Source: Diplonema papillatum
Taxonomy: Eukaryota > Euglenozoa > Diplonemea > Diplonemida > Diplonemidae
DNA length: 64,000 nt
Direction: 5' to 3'
Assembly: GCA_030068145.1 (NCBI GenBank)
Contig: JAPJBO010000583.1
Coordinates: forward strand, 1-64,000
Notes under the pieces: model-generated
The model's database searches: none
What the model was told of the DNA's origin: nothing
Seen by the model: only the letters and a program-made list of their open reading frames with translations
Program-made: the position numbers and the translations under genes
Shown: positions 51,195 to 61,638 of the stretch, piece by piece
Layout of the letters: the number at the start of each line of letters is the position of its first letter
Position numbering within the stretch: the stretch's first letter is position 1

Positions 51195-53033
51195 ATGCCT
51201 CCTCTGCTGGTGTCCTCGACGCTGTACGGCCGGAAGGTCAACTACGAAGCGTTCGTGGAACCGGAGCTGGCGGGCGTCTCCTTCAAGCTCTTCCTGGAGG
51301 ATTTGCTGGGAAGGGCGAAGGAGCGCCACAGGCTCGAGCTCCGCAACATCAACCATCTCGCTCGCAGCGCGGATCCGGGGGGTCTGTCGTCGTTCGCGAG
51401 CACCCCCCAGCAGCACGGCACCCCCGCGCCGTACTTCAGCCCCCCGGGCGGGTTCCCTGGCACGCACCACCACCCGGTGCACATACCGCCGTTCGAGCCG
51501 TTCGAAATCCTCAAGGTCCGCGCGTGGCACCCTTCGGACGGGGACTGGACGGATGTGGCGTTCACGGACCACCACCGGGCCGGCGACCTGAAGGACTGGA
51601 CCCAGCTCTACGTCTTCCAGCGCGACTCCGCGTGGCACCGCGAAGCGTCGGACACCATCCCACCCCCGGACGACCCCCCCGCGTACCGAATGCCGGGCGA
51701 CGGCTTCGCGCGGCTGTTCGCAGCGATGGGCGCAGACGGCCGGCGCGACGCGACGCCGCACGGCGTTCTCGCGATCTCGCGGAACACGTGGCTCGCGCAG
51801 CTTTCGAGGGGCGAGCTGAACCTCGGGCTGTCCCAGGACTTCCTGCTGGAGGTGTTCCGGAGGGGCGACCGCGACGGCGATGGGTTCATCACCGCCGATG
51901 AATCGGGTCCCCTGGCGGTGTGGTTCCCGAAGCTGCTTGGCTTCATCGAGGAGCGGGTGGCCCGGCTGGGGAAGAAGCAGGCCGCGGTGACGGATGCGGA
52001 GACACTCGACGAGGAGACGACGTGCCTGCGCAGCCAGCTGCAGAAGGACGAAGACGCTTTGAGCCGGCTGGACGGTGCGATCCAGTCCTCTGAATACGCC
52101 ATCGGTCTCGCCGAGGAGAAGGCCATCGACGTCATCGCCAACGAACGGTCGGCCCGCAGCGCACTCTCCGCGCTGGCGTCTGAAAAAAACGCGGAGGAGG
52201 CGCGGCGCGAGCGCCTGGAAGAGTCGCTCAAGAGGGTGCAGCGCGAGGAGGAAGAGCACAAGGCGGTGCTCCGCCTGTCCGCCGGCGAAGTCGCGGCCAG
52301 CGACGCGAAGCTGAAGCGGCAGCGGCAGCTCGCTGCCGAAACGGAGCGCCGCATCGAGGACCTTGAGGCGCAGCTTCTCCAGCTGCGGGCGCTGCTGAGC
52401 ACGCAGCGCGCCTCGGAGGAGACGCTGCGCGGGGAGCAGATGGAGGTAGGCAACACGTACACGGCGGTCGCCGCCCTGGCGGCCGACATCGAGCGGAACA
52501 AGGCGCAGGCCGTGGCCGACTTGAGCGAGTCCGACCGGGCGCGGGCGGATTTGTACCAAAAAAGGCAGGCCCTCGAGCGCGATTTGTCGGACCATTCGGA
52601 GCTGCACCAGGCCGCCTTGAAGGAGAAGGACGGCGCCGTGAAGAACTTGCAGTCGCTGCGGGAAGAAGAGGAGGACCTGCAGAAGGTCATGTCCCGGCAC
52701 AGGGCCGAGCTGTCGGATCTGACCTCTCGGTTCGAAAGCGTCGTCAGCCGCGAGGAGCAAGAAGACGCGGTGGAAGCCGCTCGACTGCGTGATCAGCGAG
52801 CCCTCGTCGAGCAAGAGCTCAACCTCATCACGCAGCGCGAGATGCTCGAAGTCCAGGAATCACGGCACAGGGCCAGCCACCTGACGTACTCTCTCAAGCG
52901 CAGCGACCTCCGATCCCCTTCGTCCGCCACAACTACGAGTGCTACCACGCCGTTGGCCCCGTGCCGCTCGTTAACCCCGTCTCGGTCGACGACTACGTGC
53001 ACGTCTCTGCTGACAACGCCGGCCCACGGCTGA
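51195..53033 (+). CDS. BILBO1-like protein: N-terminal domain, EF-hand, long coiled coil
   Basis: 612 residues. Residues 1-160 resemble the BILBO1 N-terminal domain, with WTDV...WTQLYVFQ...WHREASDTIPPP. A canonical EF-hand loop DRDGDGFITADE lies at 225-236. A heptad-rich coiled coil fills about 255-570. Kinetoplastid BILBO1 has the same order and nearly the same size (about 590) and builds the collar around the flagellar pocket, so a calcium-sensitive cytoskeletal filament is likely. The last 43 residues are Ser/Thr/Pro-rich and unconvincing. From about 52913 another frame reads IPFVRHNYECYHAVGPVPLV up to about 53110 and looks more protein-like, suggesting a missed short intron or frame error. 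Antisense open frames over this gene are shadows. Confidence 0.7.
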   Translation: MPPLLVSSTLYGRKVNYEAFVEPELAGVSFKLFLEDLLGRAKERHRLELRNINHLARSADPGGLSSFASTPQQHGTPAPYFSPPGGFPGTHHHPVHIPPFEPFEILKVRAWHPSDGDWTDVAFTDHHRAGDLKDWTQLYVFQRDSAWHREASDTIPPPDDPPAYRMPGDGFARLFAAMGADGRRDATPHGVLAISRNTWLAQLSRGELNLGLSQDFLLEVFRRGDRDGDGFITADESGPLAVWFPKLLGFIEERVARLGKKQAAVTDAETLDEETTCLRSQLQKDEDALSRLDGAIQSSEYAIGLAEEKAIDVIANERSARSALSALASEKNAEEARRERLEESLKRVQREEEEHKAVLRLSAGEVAASDAKLKRQRQLAAETERRIEDLEAQLLQLRALLSTQRASEETLRGEQMEVGNTYTAVAALAADIERNKAQAVADLSESDRARADLYQKRQALERDLSDHSELHQAALKEKDGAVKNLQSLREEEEDLQKVMSRHRAELSDLTSRFESVVSREEQEDAVEAARLRDQRALVEQELNLITQREMLEVQESRHRASHLTYSLKRSDLRSPSSATTTSATTPLAPCRSLTPSRSTTTCTSLLTTPAHG

Positions 53034-53114
53034 TGACCTCGCCTGTGGCGTGCGTGCGTCGGCTTTTTCAGAGCACGCGAAAAGGAAGGACACGGGGGGC
53101 ACCTGTTCGAGCGC

Positions 53115-53360
53115 GGTAGTCTCCGTTCACCTTCGTCCGTACAGACAGAGCTAAACGCTCGTCGACCCCGCCGCGGTCGGCACGTGCGCGCCTCTGCTGA
53201 CGGCGCCAGCACACGGCTGATGCTTCGACTTTGACGTGTGTCGGGGTTTAGAGACCTGATCAAAAGCAGTGGTCCGTGCCCACCACCACTACGCCGTTGT
53301 CCCCGTCGTGGGTTGACAACTGCACGTTTCTCCTGACAACGCTGCCAGCACATACGGCAT
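53115..53360 (+). pseudogene. 3' echoes of the BILBO1-like gene (two copies)
   Basis: About 53118-53225 and 53260-53355 repeat, with substitutions and deletions, the gene's last about 120 bp: CCTTCGTCCG, CACTACGCCGTTG-CCCCGT, CTCTGCTGAC and GCC-GC-CACGGCTGATG. Confidence 0.65.
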
Positions 53361-53945
53361 CATAAACCGCAGTCTAGTTTCTTGAGCAGATGAACCTTGA
53401 CTCTCCGGAAGGCGCTGTCAGCAGGGAGACAAGAAGACACGCTTCGTTGGCTTGCGGGCTTTTTTACGTTCACGGCGAACGCCTGACATCAGTGCAAGTT
53501 CCGCCGGCTTTTGCTCGCTGGAGTTCCCGGCACGCGTGCGGAATTCGCTATTCGTGATCAAACTTCAACGAAGCTCTCTGCAACTACAGGGACTCTCAAG
53601 GCACTGTCCCGCATTGCATGCACCTTCAACCCCCCGATAACGAGTCGATTACAACCACCGCGCCAGGTCCACGTCTTGATGCGATGGTTTACCTCGATGC
53701 ACACAGCAGTTCGCTGACATCTCTTTTCCTTTCTTTTCGTCTCCATTGTTGTTCCTGTTGTAAGTACATGCCTCTGTCCTCCCCCAGAGTACCAAAGACA
53801 TCTGGGCCGTCTGTAGACCTGACGAGCCGCGTGATGTCCGTGTAGTGTTGATTTCCTGTATGAGCCCACTGGAGAGGCTGTTCCGCAACGTCTTGTGCCT
53901 TTCCCGTCCCTCAAGAACCCCACCCCGCTCCCGCCACGTTCAACT
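53361..53945. other. Intergenic stretch, no gene recognised
   Basis: Only short frames without features. Confidence 0.4.
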
Positions 53946-53947
53946 GG

Positions 53948-54170
53948 AACTGACTTGTTGTAGGGGCCTCTCCTCGATACGAATTCTGCCTGCGCTCTCG
54001 TAGTCCTGGCTGTGACGAGCAACGAACAGCCACCTGACTTTCCTGCCCGCAGGCACTCAGGTTCCTGTTGATGGGCCGGCTGTGTCCGTTGCTTAAAGAA
54101 CCGAACTTCGGAAGCGCATAACAGTCAGGATACGGTGTTGAACACATACCCATCCAAGCACGTTCATGCA
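53948..54170 (+). repeat. Dispersed repeat family D, copy 2
   Basis: Collinear with 24025-24262; see that entry for the shared words. Confidence 0.7.
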
Positions 54171-54459
54171 TGCCCCCGCACCTCCCGGGCCTCCCCGAAC
54201 ACCTAGAAGTGTCTTTGCTGTAGGTAGGAAGTCTTCAGCTCGCAGCTCCCTTTTGTCTCATGTTGCGCCAGCGTGCGATGACGAAACCGAAGGTTGTCAG
54301 AAGCGGGGATCCACCACCGTCTCCTGGATCACCAGACCCGGAAGAAGGAGCGGATCAGCGAGGTTTACTCGCCATGCACCGTTGCCTAAATGGAGCGCAT
54401 GCACATGCCGCAGCCCAGAGATCTAGAGTGTCGACACAGTTCGCAGGCTCCGGATGCCG

Positions 54460-54560
54460 CTGTTGTCTCTTTTGCTGCTCCGGGCGCTGGTGCTCGCGAC
54501 CGGGAAGGAGGTGGCTTGGGTCGTCTGGGACGACGTGACGGACGAGGTCGTGGTGCCTCA
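54460..54560 (+). pseudogene. 5' echo of exon 1 of the unrecognised multi-exon gene
   Basis: CTGCTCCGGGCGCTGGTGCT through GACGACGTGACGGACGAGGT repeats about 90 bp of exon 1 (54815-54895) almost perfectly, 345 bp upstream of it. Confidence 0.85.
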
Positions 54561-54788
54561 AGCTTTCTGGTTGTTCACGAGAGGGGGGGGGAGCTTTTGG
54601 CCCTGCGTACCTATCGCCCGTTTTCGACCCCCCAGAAACTGCCCCACCTTGCACGAAACACTAGAGGGGGGCAAGCCTGGGGGAAAAAGAGGTTCGTTCC
54701 ACGATGTTCACGGCGTGAAGCGGAACAAAAGAAAAAAAAAAAAAACGACGAGGCGAATCCGACCCCCCCCGCTTTAAGGTGCGCGGGC

Positions 54789-57700
54789 ATGGTTGGCACG
54801 GGGGAGTCGCTGCTTCGGGCGCTGGTGCTCGCGACCGGGAAGGAGGTGGCTTGGGTCATCCGGGACGACGTGACGGACGAGGTCGTGGTGCCGGAGAACA
54901 GGGGGCCGGCGGGGCTGGGGTGCCGCCGGCCGGTGACTGCGGGCCGGGCGCTGCTGGGGCGGCTCACGCTCGACTTCGAACGCGCGGGGCTGGACGCCGC
55001 GGCCGTCGGCCGGCGCCGGGCGCTCAAAGCGCGGGCGCTCGACGAGCTCGAGCGGTCCTTCGACGCGCTGCGCTTCGCGGCGGCCGCCGGCGCGGGCCCG
55101 GTGCGGGGCCGGCTGACCCCCCTGCCGAACTGCGTTCCTTCCTTCTCCCGCCGCCGTGCTGCTTCTCGGACCTGCCACTGCGGTATGCAGCTTCGTTGCA
55201 CGTTTTACTACTAGCAATCTTGCGGGTTGCCCTTCAATGTATTGTGCAGGCTAAAAAGACGTAGGCAGCGTGTTTTGGTAGTTGATCAGAAGTGGGAAAA
55301 TGATCAACCGGCAAGCACAATCTAAACGAAGCGCCTGTCTTTTTTGTAGTACTCGCATCACAATCCTGTTGCCTGCGATGGGTTTGTGCTTCAGGCTGAG
55401 TGCGCGGCAGGCGTGTTTTGGTGGTCACCTGTAAATGAAACGGGGTAAATGCAAAACTGTACCCTTCCCGCGAGAGTGGGAAACATTGTACGGACGAATC
55501 AACTGCCCGAAGGCGATGGAAATGATGAGAGAAAGACTCTCTTAAGGTAGCCAAATGCCTCTTCTTTTATTAAAGACGCGCATGAATGGACCAATGAGAT
55601 TCCTTCTGTCCCTACCTACCATCCGGCGAAACAGCAGTCAAGGGAACGAACTTGAAACTGTCAGCGGGGAAAGAAAACCCTGTTGAGTTTGATTCTAGTC
55701 TGACTTTGTGCAGTGGCACGAGAGGTGTAGAATAGGTGTTCTTCGCGTATGTATAGGGGTACGAACCTCGCTGAGTCGTTGCTCCGGAAATGCTCCCGTG
55801 AGTAGAAAATGCACCCCAAAAAAACGGGAACGTCTTAACTCGGGCGCATGTACCACGGTCGCGGCTGGGGGAGTGAAGCTGCACGATCCCCTCGATATAC
55901 AAATTGCAGGTGGTTCACATGTTATGATGTTAGCACGTAGCAAAACATGGAATCACGTGGGCTCGGACTGTATTCACGTTGAGATCTTTCATGGGCCACA
56001 CCTATTAACGGTCGAGATCTTGTCGTTAAACGGAATCAACCTGGGGGGGGGGGGGGGGGAGTGGCACGTTCGTTAAACGGAATCAACCTGGGGGGGAGTG
56101 AGTGGCACGTTCGTTAAACTTAAACGGAATCAACCTGGGGGGGAGTGAGTGGCACGTTCGTTAAACTTAAACGGAATCAACCTGGGGGGGAGTGAGTGGC
56201 ACGTTCGTTAAACTTAAACGGAATCAACCTGGGGGGGAGTGAGTGGCACGTTCGTTAAACTTAAACGGAATCAACCTGGGGGGGAGTGAGTGGCACACAG
56301 TGCTGGTAGGTTCGTTGCCGGCATTAACGCCCCGGCCTCATGTACACATTAAACTGCCCAGACGCATGCTCGGCGCGTCAAAGCCCGCCGACGAAGCGAG
56401 ATGACAAGAAGCAAGCCGCACCGCTGTTGAAGGCGAGGAGATGCGTGCAATGCGTCGAGGAAGCGCTGGTGCTGCCCAGCTTCGCGACGATCGAAGAGGG
56501 AGATGGCGACCCGGCCCTTCTGGAGGGCGGCAGCGTCGCGCGAGAACCGCACAGGCTGTTCCAGTCATTCTCCTCGGCCCTGCCACTGTACTCGGTCAAA
56601 CCCAACCCGGGGTACCTGCTCTCCCGCCGCCCAGCACGCAGCGCCGGACCCAGCAAACCGAAGCTCACAACACGGCCTGTGCCTCATCCTGTATCGCTCT
56701 TCAAGCTTGCCTTGTCAGGCTCTTCGTCGTGAAACACACAACGCGTTGCATGGAATCTTTCAGCGTTTTTATCGTCGTGGTTGGCTCCTGTCTCTCCGTT
56801 CGCGAAAGCTACGGGAGCGTCGCCTGAGGTCCGCACAGGCTGTTCCAGTCACTCCTCGGCCCTGCCATTGTACCCGGTCGAACTGAACCCGGGGTACCTG
56901 CTCTCCCGCCGCCCAGCCCGCAGCGCCGGACGCAGCAAACCGAAGCTCGTATCACGGTCTGCGCCTCATCCTGTGTTGCTCTTCAAGCTTGCACTGTCAG
57001 GCTCCTCGTCGTGAAGTGACGTTTTATTGTCGTGTTCGGCTGGACGCCGCTTATCCACGCGTGGCCTCCTGTCCCTCCGTTCGCGCAAACTCCGGAGAGC
57101 GGCAGCGTCGCGCGAGAACTGCACAGGCTGTTCCAGACATTCTCTTCGGCTTTGCCACTGTACTCGGTCAAACTCAACCCGGGGTACCTGGTACCTGCTC
57201 TCCCGCCGCCCAGCCCGCAGCGCCGGACGCAGCAAACCGAAGCTCGTATCACGGCCTGCCGCATCCTGCATCGCTCTTCAAGCTTGCACTGTCAGGCTCC
57301 TCGTCGTGACGTGACGTTTTATTGTCGTGATTGGCTGGATACCGCGTTTCCACGCGGGGCCTCCTGTCTCTCCGTTCGCGAAAGCACGCTCATGATGCTG
57401 CTCTGCCTTCTTTTTCGGTGCCGAACAATCTTGCGGGTTGCTCTACAATGTATGTCGCGCAGGCCAAAAAGACGTGGAGGGATCGGAACTCCTAACGTGA
57501 ATGAAAAGGGGCGGGAGTTTCTGCTCTTCGTCTTCGTTGTGCGGGCGAGAACTGCCAAGTGCTCCCGTGGGTAGTGTCAGTTACAAAAGAAATTGCAACT
57601 GACATCACTAGCTTCAGAATCTTTCGGGTTGCCCTTCAGTGTAGTTTGCAGTCAAAAAAGACGTAGACAGCGTGTTTTGGGGGTTGATCGGAATTCTCAA

Positions 57701-59469
57701 CCTTTTCCTTTCACCCAACCACACTCTGAATGTAAGGTTCGCTTGCCGGCTTCGCAACAAACTCTCTTAGTGAAACTGTGAAGGGCTAGTCTGACACTTG
57801 CTGTCGACGGGGAGGGTGGGGGGGTGATGGCGGAGCTGTACCAGGACGCCGACGAAGCGCTGGAGACGCTGAACCTGGGCGGCAGCTGCGCGGCCATCCG
57901 GCTGCTGCAGCTGCGGATATTCGGCGTCGAAAGCGTGCACGGCGCCGTCGTCGGCAAGATCCGAAGCGTGGCCCACGACGGCAGCAGGGCCCTCGAGTCG
58001 GAGTACTACCAGTTGAAAGAGCGCTGCGTCAACGCACTGACGCCGCAGTGGCACGTGTGCCTGCACGTCTTCAAGGCCGTGCGCGACCCGGATCCCTCGC
58101 AGGAAACCGCGGAGCTGCACCACGGGCTTGTCTTCACCGATGCGACCCTGCGATGCTGGCTCGTCGTAGAGTGCGATCCGAGGCTGGAGATGGCATCCGT
58201 TGCGAGGGCTCGAGACGGTATGGGCATCTGTTTTTGACGTTTCTGTTATTCTTACATTTCTTTTTCGAGATATTGCAATGGTGTGTCCAAAAAGTAAACC
58301 TGAACAATGAGCCAGCCCAGCACCGTACTAAAGGTCATGTCACTGTTGCGGTTTACATGTTCGTGCTTCACATGGCGATCCCTTACTCAAAACATACCTA
58401 CCTGAAAAGAGGGTCCGAACTCGGCCTGCTCAAGAAAAGACCACGTACAGGACTTGAGTCCAGGCTACCGTGGTGCGGTCAACGAAAAGCGGGACTAGGG
58501 TTCGCCGACTGTCGGGCGACTCCCTCGGACAAGACTAGTGAAGTTTTTCCTTAGTACTAACAATCTTGTGGGTTGCCCTTCAATCTATTGTGCAGGCTAA
58601 AAAGACGTAGGCAGCGTGTTTTGGTGGTTGATCAGAATTCCTTACACACAGGGTAACTACAAGTGGGAAAACGATCAACCGGCACGCACAAACAAAGGGT
58701 AGAGAGGATGTGGGGACGATGGCACCTTGATTGAGCGAGCTAGACTGCCGGGACCATCTCTCTGGGAAGCTTCCGGTCTCGAGAAGTTCAGTTCCGTATT
58801 CCACGGACACGACAAGTGAGTGTCGCCGCTGTCAAATTGGGTTGTTCTCGCACACTTGCGCAACTCCGACGACAAAATGGCATGGCCGTTATCTAACGGG
58901 AGTGAGGATAGTACGCTGCCGTCGATCGGGTTTTGCCCGTGGCAAACTTTTCTGGTAAAGAAAGAAACCCCAAAATACCGTCATTAAAAAGGCATGAAAA
59001 GACGCTGAAAGTAAATAATGTTGTCGACAAACGATTCGTTTTGATTGAAACGAAAAGCAAATAATGAACCAAAAACTACGCATTTCTTTTGTTACGCAAA
59101 CGTTCACCTCACCCGCAACAACCAGGCGCCGTCGCATTGCGCCAGGTTTTGGCCCAGCTGCAGTACCCGGTGGCGGACATCGAGCACTTCGTCTTCGCGC
59201 CGGCGTCGTCTGGGGCTGAGCTGCCTCCCGCAGCCATGCGCAGGCATTTGAAGCTGTCGGAGCCGCCCGCCCCGATGACCGACAGGCAGCAGCGGCTGGT
59301 CGCCGAACTCTGCGCAACAGACGCGGCGCAGGCCGTCCTGAGGAAGCTGCCCAGGGAAGCAATCGCGGCAGGCAATGGGGCGATGCCTACGAAACTCAAA
59401 CCCGGATGCGACCCACCCATCGGCTCGGTCATCCGGATGGGCCGCACGGTTGTGCCGACGCAACAATAG
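54789..59469 (+). CDS. Unrecognised multi-exon gene (four candidate exons)
   Basis: Candidate exons are 54789-55182, 56362-56611, 57790-58217 and 59126-59469. Donors are GTATGC, GTACCT and GTATGG; acceptors are CCCAG, GCTAG and ACCAG. All phases fit (1, 2, 1), giving about 470 residues. Best supported is the 58217/59126 junction (phase 1). The second intron is the weakest, since exon 2 also runs open to 56732, and two genes (54789-56732 and 57827-59469) are an alternative. Exon 1 reads LVLATGKEVAWVIRDDVTDE, and exon 3 holds a helical then beta region (YYQLKERCVNALTPQWHVCL). No family recognised. Introns hold family B repeats, and exons 1, 2 and 4 each have nearby tandem copies. Confidence 0.5.
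55207..55355 (+). repeat. Dispersed repeat family B, copy 3, in intron 1
   Basis: Same-orientation copy from AGCAATCTTGCGGGTTGCCC to GAAGCGCCTGTCTTTTTT, starting about 25 bp after the exon 1 donor. Confidence 0.85.
55356..56030. other. Intronic stretch, nothing recognised
   Basis: No coding or repeat signal noticed. Confidence 0.35.
56030..56298 (+). repeat. 47-bp tandem repeat with G runs, about 5-6 units
   Basis: Units TTAAACGGAATCAACCTGGG, GGGGAGTGAGTGGCACGTTC, GTTAAAC; the first has a longer G run (56042-56058). Confidence 0.9.
56800..57320 (+). pseudogene. Tandem echoes of exon 2 of the multi-exon gene (two copies)
   Basis: About 56800-57015 and 57085-57315 repeat 56525-56735: the words CACAGGCTGTTCCAG, CTCGGTCAAACCCAACCCGG (or near), CTCCCGCCGCCCAGC and CTCTTCAAGCTTGC. 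They are about 80-90% similar by eye, with small indels. Confidence 0.85.
57423..57700 (+). repeat. Two partial family B copies
   Basis: AACAATCTTGCGGGTTGC at 57425-57475 and TCGGGTTGCCCTTCAGTGTA at 57618-57700, both in plus orientation, ending near the proposed exon 3. Confidence 0.7.
58552..58700 (+). repeat. Dispersed repeat family B, copy 4, in intron 3
   Basis: TAGTACTAACAATCTTGTGG through CAATCTATTGTGCAGGCTAA to GATCAACCGGCACGCACAAA; full-length plus-strand copy lying mid-intron. Confidence 0.85.
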
Positions 59470-60700
59470 ACGGAACGCCTCAACAGCTGAGTGCGCGAAC
59501 TCTGCGTCCTGAGGAAGCGATCGCGACAGGCAATGAGGCAATGCCCACCAAACAACCTGGATGCGACCCACCCACCGGCTCGGTGGGCCGCACGGTTGTG
59601 CCGACGCACCAATAGACGGAACGCCTCAACAGCTGAGTGCCCGACCTCTGCGCAACAGACGCGGCGCAGGCCGTCTTGAGGAAGCTACCCAAAAAAGCAA
59701 TTGCGGTAGGCAAAGCGGCGATTCGTACGAAGCTCAAACCCGGATGTGACATCGGCGATGGGCCGCACGGTTGTGCCGACGCAACATTAGACGGAACGCC
59801 TCAACAGCTGAGTGCGCGGGCTCTGCGCAATAGACCGTCCTGAGGAAGCGATCGCGACAGGCAATGAGGCAATGCCCACCGAACAACCTGGATGCGACCC
59901 ACCCATCGGCTCGGTCATCCGGATGCGTCGCACGGTTGTGCCGCAGCAATAGACGGAACGCCTCAACAGCTGAGAGCGCGAACTCCGCGCAACAGACGCG
60001 GCGCAGGCCGTTCTGAGGAAGCTACCCAAGAAAGCGATCGCGACAGGTAACGAGGCAATGCCCACCAAACAACCTGGATGCGAACTACCCATCGGCTCGG
60101 TCATCCGGATGGGCCGCACGGCTGTGCCGACAGTAGAACGCCTCAACAGCTGGTGCGCGAACTCTGCGCAACAGACCGTCCTGAAGAACCGAAGGAAGCG
60201 ATCGCGACAGGTAATGAGGCAATGCCCACCAAACAACCTGGATGCAACCTACCCATCGGCTCGGTCATCCGGATGGGCCGCACGGTTGTGCCGACGCAAC
60301 AGTAGACGAAACGGCTCAAAAGCTGGTGCGCGAACTCTGGGCAACAGACCGTCCTGAGGAAGCTACCCAAGGAAGCTATCGCTACAGGTACTGAGGCAAT
60401 GCCCACCAAACAACCTGGATGCGACCCACCATCGGCTCGGTCATCCGGATGGGCCGCACGGTTGTGCCGACGCAACAGTAGACGAAACGGCTCAAAAGCT
60501 GGTGCGCGAACTCTGCGCAACAGACCGTCCTGAGGAAGCTACCCAAGGAAGCTATTGCGACAGGCAATGAGGCAATGCCCACCAAACAACCTGGATGCCA
60601 TGGACGGAACTCCCCCAGCAGCAGGTGACCGAACTCTGCGCGCACCTCATACGATCCTGCGGAAGCTACCTAATTAAGCGATCTCGACAGTCAACCGGGA
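59470..60700 (+). pseudogene. Tandem echoes of the last exon (six fuller, two partial)
   Basis: Each unit (about 140-185 bp) repeats 59277-59469, from AACTCTGCGCAACAGAC through CATCGGCTCGGTCATCCGGA and GCACGGTTGTGCCGA to the TAG stop. GCACGG-TGTGCCG occurs at about 59450 (exon), 59590, 59765, 59930, 60116, 60280 and 60456. The last units are shortened. Confidence 0.9.
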
Positions 60701-61630
60701 GATGCCCACTACGCGTAGGTGAGTTCAGCTGGTGCGCACAAACACAGGAATGCCCGTTCTGTCCATGGATACGGTAGGCGGTTCGTGCACTCCTGCGATC
60801 ATGAGCAGCACGAAACATCAGAAGTCCGGTCTCAAGTATTTCCTGCATCCTGCAGCGAGCTTGCATCCTAGCAAGAGTGCTTCGAAAATGCCCATATCAC
60901 TTGCCCCCCATCACCGTGTGCCTCCTCACCCTCCCCACTCTCTCCATCTCTCTCTCCCAAGCTCATTGCGCCGTGGCTTCCTCGTGCTCCGTTTCAACGA
61001 AGCGCGATCTAAAGCGAAGCACTCACCCTCGCTTTGGGTACTGCCACCTAGCTGCGAATTGCTTTCCACGACCTCAATTTGATCTCTCCTATCCAAAGCG
61101 GCATTCGTGATGCAGTAGCACTCGAACTATCCGGGGCTACAGGGCACTCTGACCACGGCTGACAGATTGTAATCTGTCTACAGTTGGTAAAAGCAGCCTG
61201 TCAAACCGCTGACAGCAGCAGGTACGAGTCCGTTGCGTCCATGCCATTTGCGATGCATTACACCATCTGACGAGCAACAGTTGACAGTCTTCTGTGTACT
61301 GCTAAGGGCTCACGAGAACGGATACTGCGGATGTCTTCCAGATGAAGAACAGACGATGCAACCACTGTTTGTATGCCGTTCCGTCGAAATGCCAACCTCT
61401 TTGCATCTCCTTATGCTCTCAGCGCACTAACACATAACATGCAAAGTCTTCAATTGGAAACCCTTGAAGAAAAGGATGATTCCTGGCCATCCTGACGACC
61501 GAAGCATGACACGACGCGTGCAAAGAGGTAGTCTGTAGCGGCTTGTGCAGTCTATCGACGCAAATTGTTGCTGCATAACAAGTTCAAACTACGTTATCAC
61601 TCTCCCGTTAGATCAGAAGACGAAAACGCT
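60701..61630. other. Intergenic/leader region before the SPINDLY-type gene
   Basis: No gene recognised. Short inverted words ACAGATTGTAATCTGT at about 61162-61177 and a CTCTCTC tract at about 60940. Confidence 0.4.
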
Positions 61631-61638
61631 CCAAAGCC

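Noticed and set aside
51108-52814. 568-residue open frame on the minus strand
   Set aside because: Lies opposite the BILBO1-like coiled coil; Arg/Leu/Glu composition is what the complement of a GC-rich heptad gene gives.
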